64,000 nt of DNA from Acanthaster planci (GCF_001949145.1 NW_019091384.1:1842090-1906089), one strand, 5' to 3'. Positions 11,581 through 24,600 are shown, numbered from the stretch's first letter. A program made the numbers and translations. The notes: generated by a model not told the origin, from the sequence alone.

Positions 11581-14500
11581 ATTGCTAAACACCAAATGAA
11601 GCCAAATGTTCCGTGATAAAAAAACTCTCAGATATAAGTGTCCATATTTCATATTTTAGTGTCCTCAAATATTACTGCTGACTGATGGAGCTGCAAGTAA
11701 CTTCTTTGGTAAAGAGCTTCATTTTGACGACACCTGAAGCAGCAATTGCTGGTTAAACAGAAAATGACATTCCACTATGGCACTCGGGAAATTCCATAAT
11801 ACTATTGTCATTTATAATAGCCCGATTCAATGTATGAATTTCTAATGCATTTTGTCTGTACAAATCTGTAACCAAACAAAATACAAAACCTTAAAAACAT
11901 TTCAGCCTCTGTTACCAGCTTTCTATCTGCTTTTTGTACATTTTTTTTTTTGTTTGGTCTTCGCCTTTGTGGGTTGTTCTGTTTTATTCTGGTCTTTTTA
12001 CTCTTTACCGCATTACAAACCCAACTGAAATCCTATAATAATGATTATGTCGTCACCGACAATGGTCACCATGGATACGGGTCTGTTGTCCTTTGTGCAC
12101 GGGTAAGTATATCATGACAAATGAGAATATTGTATGACCATTGAAGGTATGTAGTTCAGGCTTCAACATACTGAGCTACAAGCGGTGATATGTTATCGTC
12201 TTGCAATGAAAACTCTCACCGATGAGATTTGGCCAGCATTTTAATATGTTTGACAGAAACGTGCCGGCTCTAAATTAAGTAGTTTTTAAAGCACGTGTTA
12301 AGGTTATTCTATTTTTTGCCAACGTGGCGTTTCAGAAGTTCTTGTTAAAACTAGACTCTTTCTTGAAGCCGTATTCTTTGTAAACATCAAATTACGAAAA
12401 AAAGCAATGCAGCGAACGCCACAAAATGAGCATGGATATTACTGACATGGCTGGCTTTGTACGCTCAGTAGCGTCAGACTGGATATTTTGATGGATGGAT
12501 TTTTGTTTTGTTCTTGCGCACTCAGGTACTGCCCAGATCATGCTTTGTTAATAATCTGACAATTGAAATAATGCTGACTCCATTTACATCTCACTCAGCA
12601 TCGAACATTATGACATTATGAACGGTGTAAGTCTTAAGGTTAAATTTTCCATTAAAGTAATTTTTAAGCTCATTCCACCGCGTTACCAACGATGACTGCC
12701 GCAGTTATGGAGACCTCTTTATTAAAAACAAGTTGTGTTTTGAGAAAAAAATCATTCCGTTACATGGGGACTGTTGTTTGGAAAACAACAGAACATTCCT
12801 TTTTCCTGATTTATTTTACTAAATAGACATAGCTTCTCTAAACAACGAGATCTCCGTCGCCTTTCGGACTAAACTAGATTGACGTTTTTTAATTTTTTTT
12901 ATTTATCTTTTTTTTTAGGATTTGAGTTTGCTGTAGGAAACATTTCCTTTAGTATAGCATCCAGACTTTGTACACGCCGTTTTATATTTGCAGCCAACAT
13001 TGGCATCTTTAGTAACTAGTAGGCGCCCGGATTTTTTTTTTATAAACGATTAAAGATAAGAACAGTTGTTACCTTTGTGTGCTTTGTTTTTTTCTGTGCG
13101 TCTCAGCCAGTTTTCAAACCTCAGTATCAATTATAGTCAGAAAGGCAGCTAAAACACAACAAAACTTTATATTGTTTTACTTCGTCAACACTTAAAAATC
13201 TGCCTTGAGCAGTAACACCCCTCATCAGTTGAAAAGCACCATGTTGGTAAGGAGTGTTCAGTTTGTTGGTATATCGACGCGACCACAGTGGATGCATTTC
13301 AGAGTTGTTAGTGAAGCGGCTAAGTGCAGTTGCTACGAAAGGAGCCTCCGTTGCTTGAAAATTGCGCCCTCTTTTGTCACGCTGTGCAGAAATACTGATG
13401 AAGGATGTTCAGACCTAAATGAGCAAAATCGGCATTTCAAAAAGGTAAGGTTATTCGAAAAAAACATGCAAATCGGCGTCGCTGACAGGGCCACGGAGTA
13501 GCCCCCCCCCCCGAAAGAAAAAAAGTAGCCAATTTTATTTTTTTTTAAGGAAAGAAATTGAGATGAAGAAATTTGGGACATTTTATCTCTCTTTCTTCCA
13601 AAAAGGTTTAAATGACCTTGCACGTCTGTACTGCCGTTGCCGATAATGACCACAGGTGCGCTTTATTCGGGCTTTGGCCCATTGGAATACCAAACTATCT
13701 TACTGAGACGTGCCCCTTTCCAATGGTGAGAGTGTTCCATCAGCTTCCACCAGGATGACGTTGGTTTAACCTCGATCAGCCATCTCATTTTGTTTGACAC
13801 AGCACATGTGATCTGACCAGCCCCAGGTCAGAGTCGTCCCGTCTAAGCTACTCCAACTCAACCAATTCCACGTGTCAAGTCATTGCGTGTCATAAATGCG
13901 TGCCGTTCTCGTGCATGTGGTTTGTCAGAGCACTCCCGGTGAGCTTAGTAGACGACGGATTTACGTTAACTGAGATAACAGTTTCTCTTTAATAATAATT
14001 GATTTTAATAATAATAAGCAAATCGTATAGGCTACGTGAATTGAAACATTTTCAAGTTTCAATCTATAATCGGTATTTCTATTAATAGTGTAAACACGGC
14101 ACTTTAATTAAGTTAAGTTGAATTAACCTCGTCGTGTACACTAGGCCAATTTGAAGGGTCCATGCATTTTTCTCTTGGACGGGCGCTTTGTTCAACTTTA
14201 TGCTCTTCTTCACGGTGTAAAAACCACCGGTAATTCTTTTGATTGAGTGAACAAAAATGTGTTCTTTTTTGCAACAATTGAAACAGTAGCTACATTTGTG
14301 AGACAAAAAGAGGGCACTACTGATGCTGTGATGTCATCCACGTAATACCCTTTTAGTGTAAAGGTTTCTCTTCCAATTGTGAACCTATACGTTTCTTACT
14401 GCAAATATTTCTGGCAAAGGGTGGCTATACAGTTGTATTAATTGCAATATGTTACGCATCAATGAATTGTAAACGATTGTATTACAGCAGACTATCCGAA

Positions 14501-15240
14501 ATTCCAGCAGATTTTTTTTTTTGTAAATCTATGCAACATTTGAGTTCTTCGTGGAATATCACAATTTGGTGATAATTATTGAAGGTTAACTGAGTCTGAA
14601 AGGTGCATTTTCAAGGGTTTAGTAACATATTACATTACAAAACCCTTGAATTGTCTTTCCTTCCGCTGTTTCTTATCTTTTGACTGAATTAAAGAGCGAA
14701 GAGATCTCAATACAAAACAAAATGTGCATTTCTAACGGTTGTAGTAACACATTACATTACAAAGACCCTTGAATTATATTTACTTTTACTGTTCATTTGT
14801 TTCTTGTATTTAGCCAAGATAACTGAGATCCCCTGAAGTTTACTTCTATCGTTTCAACTAGTAAAATATTGGAACATTGGCAGTAGTAACGTATATGTAA
14901 TCCCAACAAATGGGACAGTTGTTACACACCAATAATATGTCGCTTATATTTTATTTGTCTTTTTAAAAGCTGGTAACAAAGAGATACTTTTTAAATTGGT
15001 AAGATCTTTTCGTAAATTTGAAACTGAACGATAAATTAAAATTACGTGAATGAGTTAAAGTTTTCACATTGAATTGCCTTGTTATGCAATTGAGATAATT
15101 TTTGCTTTATTACATTCAGTGCTTGTAAAAGAAACCTACAAAACTGAGTTAAAATGTTTCACATTCAGTTAATATACCGTACAATTGAAATTATTCTTGC
15201 TATGTTACACTCGGTGTTACTGAAAGGCATCTACAAAACT

Positions 15241-16059
15241 NNNNNNNNNNNNNNNNNNNNNNNNNNNNNNNNNNNNNNNNNNNNNNNNNNNNNNNNNNNN
15301 NNNNNNNNNNNNNNNNNNNNNNNNNNNNNNNNNNNNNNNNNNNNNNNNNNNNNNNNNNNNNNNNNNNNNNNNNNNNNNNNNNNNNNNNNNNNNNNNNNNN
15401 NNNNNNNNNNNNNNNNNNNNNNNNNNNNNNNNNNNNNNNNNNNNNNNNNNNNNNNNNNNNNNNNNNNNNNNNNNNNNNNNNNNNNNNNNNNNNNNNNNNN
15501 NNNNNNNNNNNNNNNNNNNNNNNNNNNNNNNNNNNNNNNNNNNNNNNNNNNNNNNNNNNNNNNNNNNNNNNNNNNNNNNNNNNNNNNNNNNNNNNNNNNN
15601 NNNNNNNNNNNNNNNNNNNNNNNNNNNNNNNNNNNNNNNNNNNNNNNNNNNNNNNNNNNNNNNNNNNNNNNNNNNNNNNNNNNNNNNNNNNNNNNNNNNN
15701 NNNNNNNNNNNNNNNNNNNNNNNNNNNNNNNNNNNNNNNNNNNNNNNNNNNNNNNNNNNNNNNNNNNNNNNNNNNNNNNNNNNNNNNNNNNNNNNNNNNN
15801 NNNNNNNNNNNNNNNNNNNNNNNNNNNNNNNNNNNNNNNNNNNNNNNNNNNNNNNNNNNNNNNNNNNNNNNNNNNNNNNNNNNNNNNNNNNNNNNNNNNN
15901 NNNNNNNNNNNNNNNNNNNNNNNNNNNNNNNNNNNNNNNNNNNNNNNNNNNNNNNNNNNNNNNNNNNNNNNNNNNNNNNNNNNNNNNNNNNNNNNNNNNN
16001 NNNNNNNNNNNNNNNNNNNNNNNNNNNNNNNNNNNNNNNNNNNNNNNNNNNNNNNNNNN
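15241..16059. other. assembly gap (819 N)
   Basis: Continuous run of N. Open frames reported across it are artefacts. By alignment it lies within the part of unit B corresponding to about 2,500-2,800 of unit A, so an exon is not expected, but this cannot be checked. Confidence 0.99.
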
Positions 16060-18599
16060 ACAATTGATTTTATTTATGCTTAACCACACTCGGTGCTGAT
16101 AAACATTACAAACTTAAACTAAAATACTTCACATTAAGCTGTATTGCCGTGCAGTTACATTTATAGTCATGCTACAATAAACATGAAAATTGCATGTCAC
16201 TTAGAGTGTCCCCGGTGTTCTGATGGCATCAAGCTTTGTATACGTCTCACAGACAACATTTACTGTGGAAGTTCAAAATTGTTGTCTCCTCCTGGCTCCC
16301 ACAAGAAAGTGTAAGTGACAACAAGGCATGGTGTCCTCATAACATAGGGCCTATTGGCAAAATCAAACCAACGACACCTTCAGGAACAACACGTTTACAT
16401 TGTCTCTGTTTTAAATCAATTTCCGTTTGTGATCTTGCGCCAACGAATTTTGAGATCACGGTAAGCAGCCCCTATGTACAGTTTAGACCAAACTTTTCCA
16501 TACCCTTCAAAAATGTGGCAGTTTGCTATTTTATTAAAACATTTTAACTGGACAGATGTTCAGCCCAGGCACAAAAAACTAGTATTTCCTTTGCAGAAGC
16601 TCATTTTAGCAAAAGATCTAAGCCTTTGGTTGTCAATTCTATGGTCTTGTATTTATAAATTCTAAGCTACCCGAATTCGGAAATGGTGTGAATAATAATT
16701 GGCTTTATTGTACATAGTGTCCGTTTCAATTCCATCGCTCTCATATCTTAGCGAACGCAATTTTGGCAGACGACCCAAGAAAAACCAAAGGACGTTTTTT
16801 TCTGATTTTGTGAAAGAATGTCTTATATGAAAATAACAATGTTGGTGTCCATAGAGGTACTATTGGGCCATTCAGATTTTTTTCAAATAAGCGTTTATTT
16901 TTAAGCTGATCGCTAAGTATAACCTGCAGTATTCTGCTTCATCAGCAATGGATGAGAGTTGAAAGGAACAAGGAAAGTCTTGAAACATTGTGATTGACCC
17001 GAAATCGACGGAACTTGGAATGCGTCTCGAGACTATATCATGTGAGGCTTCAATTCAACCTGACACGTTAATGTTTTGTTGATACTGTTACTGTGATGAA
17101 TGGTCTCACAGGTGTGCATCGAACACTCCAATGAGAAAAGTAATGACTTTTGCGCTACCCTGTTTCTCAAAATTTAGCTAATTAATTTTAGGTCCTTAAT
17201 AATCTGAGTTTGGACTCCATATTTGTTATTTTAAGCACTTGCCTGTAAACAATTGTATTTGCAACTACAACTGTGAAAATAGTGTGGAAGTTAGCTGAAT
17301 GGATCGATCATTAGAAACTTGCAATATACTTTGCACAGATAATGCTAATTCATTCATGTTTGCTTTAAAAATAAAGTAATTTCTTATGGTGGCTGAGCTG
17401 TTTTGACGTGTACGCATGTAATTCCAAGGTTTGTAGCGTGGCCTACCTTTGGAGAAACAGTACATCAGCGTTCTGCAAACCGGCTGTTCGACAAACGTGC
17501 CTAACTATTGGTAGCGTTTAAACTAACACATATTCCTATTCAAATCATTAGCACTTAATAGCTAAAATGCAGGACACTAACTTCTGCAGCTTTAATACAT
17601 ACTTAAGTCCTTACATGAAATAGGATTTGTTTGTTAGTGAAGAAATTGCGTGAGAAGTTCGATCGATTAAATGTACTTGTGTAGTATGACATGAGTTGCG
17701 CTGCTGGTTGCTTGGAAACAGGGTCTTGCTCGCTACGAATGAAACATCATCACACACATGAGATGTATTAGTTTGACAATGGTGCTAGGATGGACGCGGT
17801 TTAAATGTTGGCCTGCAAGTCTCTATTGATGCCAGCTGCTGTTTCTCTCTAATGTATGAATCCAAGCCTTTCGTTTCCTTACAGTAATGTTCTTGTCATC
17901 TCGTGAAAGGGATTTCATCTATGCTCCCGGCTGTAACAACATATCCAGTTCGCACCCCCCCCGCCGAAGGGCAAAGTGACCTCTGTCTACATGAACTCCC
18001 ATTTGATGAAGCTTATTGTCTGACCACTAACCAGATGGCATCCCTTCCTGTGGTGTTCCTGGCAATAACTCACTTATAAAGATGGCAGAGAGGTCTGTGC
18101 TCCCCACACCGACTTTGGGTGAGAGAGTTTAGTTGTCACAATGACATTGTCCCAATGACATGGTAGATGGTATTGTAAAGGCAAGGATACGAGTGCTATG
18201 CATGGTAGCGGCCTCTCCATTTTACACTGCATATTGTATCCGATACATTACGGACCACAGTACGTTCCGTTCATATAGAAGTGACACTGATTCTTACCCA
18301 ATTTGATCGAAACTTCTTCGCTTCCAAAACCGGGGAGTTTTTGCTGCAAACTGAGTTTGCGTTTGGCTTATTCGTCCGCATTTGTACAACTTAAGAAAAA
18401 GGTCTTCTACGACCAGGTCGAATAGCCCTAACGAGCTGTTTGGTTACGGCCAAGGACGAAATACTAGCTGCTGGCCTAGGTATTTTTTTTTCGCTGTAGA
18501 CGTAGTTTGCCAAGAAAGCATCAGAGTTGAGTGATATGTTGCTTAAGCGATGGCCTGCATGCAGCAAAATGGGACGACACTGGAAAGTCTTTGCTCTCA

Positions 18600-19106
18600 T
18601 TACACTTGCTTGACTTTGCACATAGAGTAACGGATATTAGTGCAAGGGGTCTTAAACCAACGCCATTTGCCGGATCGCTGACTTTCAACACAATACGTGT
18701 ATATAGAATAGTCGTTGGTGTAACGCCACCAAGTAGGCCTAAACACTGGGCTTCCTGGCGCCCCAGTCCAGACGAAATCACCCAAGTGTTCGGTATCACT
18801 CAAACCGAGCCAGATTTCTGAAATATATACATGCAGAGAGCTCTCCGCGTATTCAATGATGAACTGCTGCTCCTCTTCGCTGTTGATCCAAACAAGATGG
18901 GCCGTACCGTATCGATGGGTTGGCAGCTGCTGGCAGTAGGTCTCAGCATCAGCCCAATTACGACGTTGGAATACCAACAGGTAGCAATGGTCACCGAATG
19001 AGACCCACTGAAACGGGCAGGGATGACCGCACAAGGCGCATGTACCATTGATTGAAATGAGAGTAATCAATGCAACGAACGACAGGTAACGTAGGGAGAA
19101 AGCCAT
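18600..19106 (-). CDS. secreted C-type lectin CTL-2 (single exon, complete)
   Basis: 168 residues. I use the ATG at 19,106 (MAFSLRY..., context ACGATGG) because it aligns with the other paralogues; an in-frame ATG 20 codons upstream would put a hydrophilic stretch before the signal peptide. Signal peptide about 1-23, then one C-type lectin-like domain: C26, C30, PFQWVSFGDHCYLLV, WADAETYC, HLVWINSEEE, EIWLGLSD, and late cysteines C139, C155 and C163, ending MCKVKQV. The binding-loop region (about 116-150) is unlike that of the paralogues and has no EPN/QPD or WND. The FQRRNWADAE segment is shared with CTL-1b. Probably secreted and carbohydrate- or protein-binding with non-classical ligand contacts; ligand unknown. 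Confidence 0.87.
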   Translation of the reverse strand: MAFSLRYLSFVALITLISINGTCALCGHPCPFQWVSFGDHCYLLVFQRRNWADAETYCQQLPTHRYGTAHLVWINSEEEQQFIIEYAESSLHVYISEIWLGLSDTEHLGDFVWTGAPGSPVFRPTWWRYTNDYSIYTYCVESQRSGKWRWFKTPCTNIRYSMCKVKQV

Positions 19107-19384
19107 CGTTGTTAACTGTACGTCAGACTTTGAGTCGCAAAGACCAGAGCAGAGAACCCATATCAAGGTCAGAGCCCGAAATCAACAATGGTATGCAACG
19201 AGGGAAGTCGGTATCCAAAAAAGAATGTTTCTAAGCTAGTGGCCAAGAGCACTACAGCTGAGAAGTCGCCACTTTAAGCACAGGTATGATACAGGTATTA
19301 ATTGATGTCATGAGAATGCGTCACGGACTGTACTCGACACCTTCCATCATTGGTCGACAAATAGAATGATCATGACTTCTCACA

Positions 19385-19421
19385 AAATGGTGTTGTCACG
19401 TGCGCAGAAAGATCCAATGGA
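19385..19421 (-). promoter_or_regulatory. conserved upstream block of CTL-2 with CACGTG core
   Basis: CACGTG at 19,397-19,402, 291 bp before the ATG, followed by GCGCAGAAAGATCCAATGG as in CTL-3. A CCAAT (minus strand, near 19,350) is shared with the CTL-3 flank. Confidence 0.45.
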
Positions 19422-19778
19422 AATACATCAGCAAAATGCACGTAGATGGGACAGTGGTTGTTATATTGCCTACACCTTGCTCGCATGGAAGGGAGCCGGA
19501 GAAATACATACAAATATACGCAAAGCATTTTAAAATTCTAAATTACTGCAGGCTTGATAAACATCTTGCTAGCCAGTTTTATCTATATAAAGGAAGTTCC
19601 ACATGCTGTACTGTGACTTCTTTCCCTATAAGAAGCTTTGGAATAACAGCTGTTTCGTGAAAAAGTTTAATATTTATGAAAACCTTAACCAGTTCAGCCA
19701 GGATTGGTCAAGGGCGGGCCACATGGCGGTCTTATGCTTGAAATGCACTGGCTTGCTAATAAAAACACGTTACTGATG

Positions 19779-20539
19779 TAATAAGGGTGTCCACATAAAA
19801 AAGTAGCTCGATACAAAGAAAAAAAATTTATCACCTCTAGAAAGGACAGAATGCCCTCTTTGCAATGGTATAGAGTTTGTGATGTTATTGACACAGATGA
19901 GTGAACAAACGAGACCGCTGTTAACGGTAGTGAAATCGGCACCATGACAAGTTAGCATATGTGATTAACAAGGCAAGACCATTCAAATGTACAGAATAAC
20001 ATTATGGCGTCACCAGCAGAAACAAATTTTCACTTCACCCTCAGCTAATGTTCAGGAGTTAACGTGCAAGAATAGTAGAAGTCAATAATCTCTGTCAAGA
20101 CCTTGAAATGATCAGACGAGCAGTAAGGGACATGTTTCGAAGATGTCAGATGTGCATTGACAGGTATGGTGGCCATGTGGGGGACTTAGCACATTATACT
20201 GATGAGGTCAGTATCGAAAACAAAGCAGATAAGATTGATTTAGGTACATTCCTTGTTTTCAAGAATGCGTTCTTAAAGCAAAGGCATGGGGTATTCTGCA
20301 CATTTGCATGGTCTAGCCTTGTTAATCACATATGCAAACTTGTCACAGTGCCGATTTCAGTACCCTTAACACCAGTTTGGTTTGTTCACTCATCTGTGTC
20401 AATAACTCCACAAGCTGTATACTATTGCAAAGAGGACATTCTGCCTTTTCTAGAAATATATTTCTCTTTCCCATATATAAAGTAGTTTGCTCTTACGGTA
20501 ATTTTTATCTCGGTATAATTTTTATGTGGACACCCTGTA
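19779..20539 (+). mobile_element. mariner/Tc1-like non-autonomous element with ~210-bp inverted arms
   Basis: The outer arms (about 19,779-19,990 and 20,293-20,539) are inverted copies of each other. They begin with GGGTGTCCACATAAAA next to TA, as in IS630/Tc1/mariner termini (right end TACAGGGTGTCCACATAAAA). Between them an open frame contains RRAVRDMFRRCQMCIDRYGG, which resembles the extreme C-terminus of mariner-type transposases (arginine-rich stretch, CID, GGH). The catalytic DDE/D part is absent. It lies in unit B upstream of CTL-2 and was not found at the matching place of unit C. Confidence 0.65.
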
Positions 20540-21889
20540 CGTAATGTAGACTCCCATGAAATCTCGCGCTTTTATTGGTTCATCATTGGAAATCCTCACT
20601 TGTGTTTGTGCAATACGTAATCCCATGAGTGAGCATTTTGGGGTCCAAATTTCACTCTAGTTGTACTGGCTCATATTGTGTTTTTTATGACTTGTTCTGA
20701 CTTTCATACCCAAAAGGTATTCATGAATGGGAGTTCCTCATCTGCGGCTCGGACCATTATCATCAGCGTTCATTTGTTCGATTCCAAGATACAAACACAT
20801 GTTTCCAATTAATGCTCTACTGCCTTTTCCTTTTCATACTGTTTAGGCTTATCAACTTATTTGAAATGGTAACGTGGTTCATTCTCGACTAGTCGCTAAT
20901 ATTTTTACGACTAGTCGCTAGTGTTTTTCCATGAGCGTGGAGGGTAAGTGGTCCAGTAACAAACGGAAATACACAATGATAAACGCGTGGCCAGCCTGGC
21001 TTGTAAGCATTCTGCATATTTAGCGGTGCAGTGACCATGCGCGCTATTTCATGGTTGCCCACGTACGATGCCAAGTCAAAAGAAAGGCTGTGCATTGAGA
21101 AAAACAAGGGCACTGGGAACGACATGACTCAGGAAAACAAAGGTTTGCTTTCCATATTGCTTGTTCCTGGTAAGGACATACATTTATCTCGAATTTAGCC
21201 TTGGTGTCCCGGTCGGGCAAATATCGAACCCTCCCAGTTTCAGGGAAAATATTCGCAACAAAGTTTGAGACTAGTATATTTATTCATGACATGTGAAAAA
21301 ATACCCATGACGTCGCAAAAATATTTCCGGCTAGTCGTAAATAAATTAGCTACGTTGCGAAAACAGCTGTGAGAGTCGTAAATACATTTGCAACGTCGCG
21401 AAAATATTCTCAACTAGTCGTGAATTGTGTGCCCCTTCAGGGTCACCATAGGAACGGCACAGCCGAAACTTTCTATCGAAAGTAGGTGCCAAAACGTACA
21501 AAACATAAAGTTGTCGCCAGTCACCAGAGGACCCAGCTCCCAACATGTATACAAGAGAGACAACCGATTACTTCTTTGGGTGATTAATCTCGCCATAAAT
21601 TGCACAATTTTCAATGTTTACTACTTGCAATAATTGCGGTTTAACCATTCCAGGCAACTGCTGAAACCAAGTCACAAATAATTTAGTAGTTTGTGATACC
21701 AAATGAGGCCTACAGCCATGATTGGTAATTCGTATCGTGCAGTGAGGTATGTTGGTGTACGCAGTAAATCCACTGCTAAACATAGACCCAAAAGATTCCG
21801 CGAGTAGACGGTCACACGTTGACCTTCTAGAACCTTCGTGCGGTACGTCGACGGGAATTTTGGTCGCTCTATCTAAATTTAGGGATATT
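20540..21889. other. gene-free stretch in unit B
   Basis: No gene recognised. Around 20,880-21,430 the words GACTAGTCG, CGTCGCGAAAATATT and similar recur several times in loose direct and inverted order, a degenerate repeat patch. From about 21,580 the sequence aligns with unit C (34,240 onward) and part of unit A (8,830 onward). Confidence 0.5.
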
Positions 21890-21959
21890 ATTGAAACAAT
21901 TCCAGGAAAGACTTAGGCCTATGTCAGGAAATTGTATATTTAATTCAAAGTATATAAAA

Positions 21960-22505
21960 ACAAATTCATGGAAAGGGGACACGCATGACCACGTCTGTGG
22001 CCACAGATCTACGGTCAACACCAAACGATTAGATATCCCTCTGACCCACCACTCCAACCTTCTTAACCATTCTATGTCTGATATGATCTCACAGGGCAAC
22101 GAATCACTTGAGCACAGTTAAGATGCTGTTCGCCTCAACAGGGAGAAGCTCCGGATCAAACGCCTCCGCACCAAACAACCCCACGGCCTGAACATCCAAG
22201 AGGGAACCTACAAATTATTGTCTGCAGATTATAACACCCACCCCAGGGTCTAGTACCTTCCACTGTATTTTTTGGTTATATCTTCCCACCTCATACCCTT
22301 TGTTGTTCAACCATGCCTTTCACGCAGTCCCCTTCACCCCTTGCCCCTTTATCCAGCCTGCAGCTTTCTTGACCTTTCATTTTGTGCTCTTGCATTCATC
22401 CATGCTTGGTTGATTCCCTGTTTGCTTATTTGTCCGTCTACTTGTCATTTTACCTTTGAAAAGGACTCTGCTGGGATTGAAACGTCAGGCCCTCCTTATC
22501 TGTGA
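21960..22505 (+). mobile_element. Penelope-like element 3' remnant (GIY-YIG end)
   Basis: A translated stretch reads TKRLDIPLTHHSNLLNHSMS, then after an in-frame stop LNREKLRIKRLRTKQPHGLN. This pattern (variable spacer, H-N...HS-SDM, then ...I..LRT..P.GLN) is the C-terminal GIY-YIG endonuclease region of Penelope-like retroelements. It is followed by a non-coding tail with GAAACGTCAGGCCCTC. The frame is broken, so it is dead. The tail also occurs in unit C (34,630-34,890), so the insertion predates that duplication. Confidence 0.5.
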
Positions 22506-22991
22506 TTAGAAAAAAAATAAGAATCAACGACTTTCCGACATTTTTATTATTTTAGCCCTGATAGTTTCAGGAAGAGTTACATTTTGCCTTTTCCGGGTGC
22601 ATGTGATAGGGATCGCACTCTGTCATGCAAGAGCCTTGGGCAGACTGGTTACCTTGCACTGCAAACAAATTAATTATTTATTAGGGCAGTTTGGACGAGG
22701 ACCACGCATTTGTTTTGGTTGATAACCTATCAATGACATACACAAAAGCAAGGAGGAAGTAGGTAATTTGTAATAGCCCTGTGCTTTTGAGTCTGCTCCC
22801 CAGTTTAAACATTAGGAAAGCAGTGTATATGATATGTGCAACAGACAAAATAGATAAAAGCATCATTAGTTGCACGCTTCACCAATGAAGCGTTTCGGAG
22901 ATAGTGGTGGACTTCAAGAACACGGCGTGCTCTTCCAAAACAACGCCTAATTATAGCGTGATTCCGCTCAAACTGAGTACACAGGGAATAC

Positions 22992-23261
22992 TGTAGCGTG
23001 TCCCGCCGCACAGGGTTCGACGCTGTGAAGAACGACACTCAGGTGCAACTCACTGTTCTGGTCACAAAAATCTCTGCTTTATTCTGTCGCGTACACTACA
23101 ATGTGCTCTTCCGACAGGCTCTTAACATGGCGCCCGAAGGCAGGGACTGCGCAGGCGCGAGGCGGGAAAACCGCGGGTCGTTCGCAACCAGCGCGGGCAG
23201 CCAGCCAACTCCATGCGGGTCCGAGCTGGCGCCCCCACCGGCCGGACCCGCCGGCGCTACA
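22992..23261 (-). mobile_element. solo LTR (270 bp)
   Basis: The ends are TGTAGCG and CGCTACA, the TG...CA of LTRs, with a 7-bp perfect inversion. They are flanked by the direct repeat ATAC (22,988-22,991 and 23,262-23,265). Read on the minus strand it has a GC-rich first half and an AATAAA signal near 23,075 about 85 bp before its end, the layout of U3-R-U5. No internal region or second LTR is present, so it is a solo LTR left by recombination. The family is unknown; unit C lacks it. Confidence 0.65.
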
Positions 23262-23689
23262 ATACTTTAGTTATGGAATTACCCACGCAAAAACCTCTAA
23301 CGCAGAATTTTCTGCTGTATTTCGTGGCCATTTTTCTCGCGGATATTAATTAAGCAGGGCTATGAAATTCTCGATGTCACCTACCGTTGGGTGTTCGGTT
23401 TATTTATTTCATTTTGGTACACCTTCCATCCAAACATCCCTCTTCAGCATACACATCACACGACGACAAGGACCAACACATGAGTATTCTCACACTCCAA
23501 AACAAGACCGTCTATCCAAAACACCCACGGGCATGGACATCACCAACACTTTCCCCCAACCATCACCAATACTTATGTGAATCTATTTAACAGTGGAATC
23601 AGAATTGTAAACGTATTTTTTCCTGCCCCACCTGAAATATTAAGTTGTATGTTATGTTTTGACCAATATCATCAGCAGTTCGTGCAGGT

Positions 23690-24600
23690 ATGATCACGTG
23701 GGAACGACATGCGTACTGGACGAAAGAGAACCCTTGCTAAACGTGACGAACACAAGATGCAACCGAGAAAAGGAAGCAGCATTACACTTCACTGTGCATG
23801 TATTCGCTGCATATTGTAGATGCTTCCTTCAATAGACCGATTGCTCCCACTAAGTTACTTGACTGATAGTGGATATCAAACATCAACAAACATGGCGCCC
23901 CACGGTAACAAAGTGTGTCATAAAATAATGTCACCCCCCCCCAAAAAAGCAGACGGTCGATAAAGTATTTAGATAACTGGTGTCCTGGGTACTACTGTAT
24001 GTAGGAAATCAGCTTTTAGTTTCGTAAACAGCCCTTGAAACGCACTTTGCGACGGAGGAACGTTTCGATACCCACAATAAGTCACGTGACCCAGCGAATG
24101 CAATCATTTTATGTATATAGCTTTGCGCACGTTGAGCTAAGTCACGTGATGCATGAGCAAATATACATTTGGCTCTAGAAAAGATGATTTTAGTCACGTG
24201 ATTTTTGACAGCAAGAGTTCAATTTACACATATATGCGCAGAACGCTTGGACCGTCGAAGTCTCTCAATATTCTGGCGTATGATGAAACTGCAAATAGAG
24301 ATACACATATTCAAAAATGCATATGCCCTTATGGACATGGTGTACTTTTTTAAATGCCTCTTACTGTCATTTTACGTCACGTGAAGTACCTCTGTAGAGT
24401 ACCGAAGTGTGACGTCATTTGAACCAAACGTGCAGTGCAAACGAATGGAGTACGCGCGCGTGCTGGTTCTCGCGCTAATGCCTTTTACAGACGTAATATT
24501 ACGCGTGACGTACTCACTTCACTGCTCTATGGGTGCGTGCGATTAGCTTACACGTGTATTTTAAACTTATACGAGAGCGTTCGTTTAGCCATCACGTGAT
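23690..24600. promoter_or_regulatory. cluster of seven CACGTG palindromes
   Basis: CACGTG occurs at 23,695, 24,083, 24,143, 24,195, 24,378, 24,551 and 24,593. Five are TCACGTGA, and 24,082-24,091 is the full GTCACGTGAC palindrome known as the CLEAR/E-box site of MiT/TFE and USF factors. No gene was recognised here; it lies in DNA specific to unit B. The cluster may be a regulatory patch or decayed copies of a small repeat. Confidence 0.35.

Larger units (their letters stand above)
7846..12569. other. gene-poor spacer between units A and B
   Basis: Bases 7,846-8,820 and 9,230-12,569 hold no recognisable gene. Open frames are short and show no domain. Noted inside: the end of unit A (to about 9,230), homopolymer tracts near 9,410 and 11,940, an unassigned open frame at 10,614-11,087 and a tRNA-like SINE fragment near 11.5 kb. 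Confidence 0.6.

Noticed and set aside
15154-16089. Long open frames across 15.2-16.1 kb and 30.1-30.6 kb
   Set aside because: They consist of N translated as X; the real sequence in them is only a few codons.
22440-22490. GAAACGTC in the Penelope tail as part of a hammerhead ribozyme
   Set aside because: No CTGATGA core with suitable helices was found upstream, so a ribozyme cannot be supported.
23129-23148. TGGCGCCCGAAGGCAGGGAC resembles a tRNA-Lys primer-binding site
   Set aside because: It has two extra bases, lies inside the solo LTR, and the LTR reads on the other strand (AATAAA on minus), so chance similarity is likelier.
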